The position numbers were made by a program, and so were the translations under genes. Under the pieces are notes generated by a model. That model saw only the letters and a list, made by a program, of their open reading frames with translations, did no database searches and had not been told where the DNA came from. Of a DNA stretch of 16,677 nt, positions 15,708 through 16,677 are shown piece by piece. Source of the DNA: an uncultured Clostridia bacterium (GTDB lineage: Bacteria > Bacillota > Clostridia > Christensenellales > UBA1242); assembly GCA_934746185.1 (NCBI GenBank), contig CAKVEY010000013.1:1-16677 (forward strand), in the 5' to 3' direction. Numbering within the stretch: position 1 is the stretch's first letter; each line of letters begins with the position of its first letter.

Positions 15708-16199
15708 ATGGATTTTTATAATAAAAAAGTTAGACAGAATTTAATTATGGCAATTATTTTAACTTTATTTTTTCCAATAGGTGTTTTTGGAATAATTTTT
15801 GGTGCAGCAAATCATATAACAGCACTTTTAGTAGTTGGAATAATTCTTACTGTTTTAGGATTTTATGGCGCACCAATTTGTTGGAGCACTTATGGAAATA
15901 AAAAAAGTTTAGATGTTTATTTAAGACTTATTTTATTTGAAAATATTTATTCACTAGATGATATTGCAACTCAAACAAACACAAATAAAGAAACTGTTAA
16001 ACAAAATATTTTAAACTTAATTCAAAAAGGTTATTTAAAGGGTTATATTTTAAGAGAAGATTACTTAGAATTAAATACAAACCAAAAACAATCGGCAAAC
16101 ACTAAAAAAACTGCTAAATGCAATAATTGTGGTGGAACTATGACTTTTGACGGAATAAACTATGTTTGTGAATATTGTGGACATACTGAAAGAAAATAA
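15708..16199 (+). CDS. Uncharacterised membrane protein with winged-helix-like domain and C-terminal zinc ribbon
   Basis: The 163-residue product has three visible parts. Residues 11-33 and 36-58 are two hydrophobic helices. Residues 68-122 look like a small winged-helix or helix-turn-helix domain: LDDIATQTNTNKETVKQNILNLIQ, then KGYLKGYILREDYLEL as the wing. Residues 138-157 form a zinc ribbon, CNNCGG...CEYCG, with a CxxC-x12-CxxC spacing. A linker rich in Gln, Asn, Thr and Lys joins the last two. I do not recognise a named family. The layout suggests a membrane-anchored cytoplasmic domain that binds nucleic acid or protein, possibly a sensor or regulator, but the role is not known. It has its own promoter and a GAGGTT ribosome site, and is transcribed away from the ABC exporter operon. 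The nearest terminator is about 180 bp downstream. Confidence 0.8.
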   Translation: MDFYNKKVRQNLIMAIILTLFFPIGVFGIIFGAANHITALLVVGIILTVLGFYGAPICWSTYGNKKSLDVYLRLILFENIYSLDDIATQTNTNKETVKQNILNLIQKGYLKGYILREDYLELNTNQKQSANTKKTAKCNNCGGTMTFDGINYVCEYCGHTERK

Positions 16200-16382
16200 A
16201 TAAAAAATCACAAACAAATTCAATTAGATTATAATAAAAATTGCAAAATTTATAATATTTTAAAATGTTAATTTATAATTTAGAAAAATATTTTTATAAA
16301 AATCTATTTTTTTTAGCAAAGCGATAATAAGTAACATAAAAATGTTTATAATTAAAATATTAATCATAAGATGTTTCTAGTT

Positions 16383-16416
16383 AAAAAACACAAAAGTTTT
16401 TACTTTTGTGTTTTTT
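16383..16416. terminator. Strong bidirectional terminator
   Basis: A perfect 15-bp stem, AAAAAACACAAAAGT (16383-16397) with ACTTTTGTGTTTTTT (16402-16416), and a 4-nt T loop. Runs of A and T at the ends give a U-tract on both strands. It ends the minus-strand operon at the right edge directly after its stop codon, and can end plus-strand transcripts from 15708. The preceding 183 bp (16200-16382) are AT-rich and hold no gene I can support. Confidence 0.88.
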
Positions 16417-16417
16417 T

Positions 16418-16624
16418 TTAAATTAACCATAAAATTAAGAGCAAGGTAGGATTGCACCTTTTAACTTTTTTTGGTCTGCAAATTGGTTGTCTCCACACTC
16501 TAATTTCGTGCTCAACAATGTTTCTTTTTAAGTTTATTATATAACAATTATTGCTATAATAAGTTCCCCTATTTCCATTATAGGTACTTTCTATTTTTGA
16601 TTGAAATTTTAATTGTTCGTTCAT
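16418..16624 (-). CDS. Small hypothetical protein, last gene of an operon entering from the right
   Basis: A 68-residue ORF that I do not recognise. The start is credible: GGAGA lies 8 nt upstream, and the ATG follows immediately after the stop codon of an upstream frame, as in coupled operon genes. The stop codon abuts the terminator at 16383-16416. The first 40 residues are hydrophilic (MNEQLKFQSKIESTYNG...). The last 30 are basic and then hydrophobic (RPKKVKRCNPTLLLILWLI). In the +1 frame the same DNA reads KLECGDNQFADQKK and then KGAILPCS before a stop, so a frameshift or an overlapping coding history cannot be excluded. No domain, signal peptide or known motif is evident. Confidence 0.4.
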   Translation of the reverse strand: MNEQLKFQSKIESTYNGNRGTYYSNNCYIINLKRNIVEHEIRVWRQPICRPKKVKRCNPTLLLILWLI

Positions 16625-16677
16625 TTATTTTATCTCCACATTAAAAGTTATTGTAATTTCATCGTTTAGATTTAAGT
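16625..16677 (-). CDS. C-terminal end of an unidentified gene, cut by the right edge
   Basis: Reading the minus strand from the edge, one frame stays open to a TAA at 16625-16627 and gives LNLNDEITITFNVEIK, an alternating polar/hydrophobic pattern typical of beta strands. The stop codon is directly followed by the ATG of the next small ORF, and that ORF's GGAG ribosome site lies inside this frame. Only 16 codons are visible, so this is an inference from frame, composition and gene spacing; no function can be given. Confidence 0.4.
   Translation of the reverse strand, partial: LNLNDEITITFNVEIK

Noticed and set aside
16200..16382. Small RNA or gene in the AT-rich gap before the terminator
   Set aside because: No start or ribosome site, and only poor promoter-like matches that are expected by chance at this base composition.
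16437..16500. tRNA-like segment on the minus strand (AGAG...CTCT ends, AGGT...ACCT hairpin)
   Set aside because: Only 64 nt, the acceptor stem pairs poorly, and no TTC-containing T loop or credible anticodon arm is present.
1..16677. CRISPR array, insertion sequence, phage integrase, toxin-antitoxin or defence genes
   Set aside because: No regularly spaced repeats, transposase or nuclease motifs were seen on either strand; the region is mostly core metabolism and secretion.

Overview
The window is a very AT-rich stretch of chromosome that looks like a low-G+C Gram-positive bacterium (Bacillota, probably an anaerobic Clostridia-type lineage). The evidence is strong AGGAGG-type ribosome binding sites on several genes, AT-rich sigma-A-like promoters, a SecA with a C-terminal SEC-C zinc motif, a YyaC-like (spore-associated) protein, a CvpA protein and a YfiB/YfiC-type ABC exporter pair. 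Almost everything is core housekeeping. There is no CRISPR array, recognisable insertion sequence or rRNA, and I found no credible tRNA.

Layout, left to right. The N-terminal part of ftsH runs off the left edge on the minus strand, with its own promoter. Behind it is a small divergent YyaC-like gene (minus). A divergent promoter drives cvpA on the plus strand. A bidirectional terminator at 1910-1947 separates cvpA from a minus-strand operon nth-obgE-mnmG (DNA base-excision repair, ribosome-assembly GTPase, tRNA wobble-uridine modification). The nth promoter sits so close to its ATG that the message should be leaderless. A gap of about 330 bp (5733-6063) follows; it holds the nth promoter and a decayed-looking element with inverted-repeat arms. 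Then comes a nucleoside-salvage operon on the minus strand: uridine-kinase-like gene, deoD, deoB, ended by a clear terminator at 6064-6089. secA lies immediately upstream of this operon with its own promoter.

The right third carries a two-gene ABC exporter operon (minus). Its two half-transporters have complementary defects in one ATP site, as in heterodimeric multidrug-type exporters, and a 17-bp hairpin terminator follows. Divergent from it is a plus-strand gene for an uncharacterised membrane protein: two transmembrane helices, a winged-helix-like domain and a zinc ribbon. At the right edge a strong bidirectional terminator closes a minus-strand operon that enters from outside the window and ends in an unrecognised 68-residue ORF.

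Nothing here is clearly a new defence or mobile system. The items most worth a second look are the leaderless or near-leaderless starts (nth, second ABC gene, perhaps yyaC), the intergenic element at about 5855-5995, the small terminal ORF with an alternative reading frame, the kinase lacking its usual TGS region, and the membrane/winged-helix/zinc-ribbon protein.
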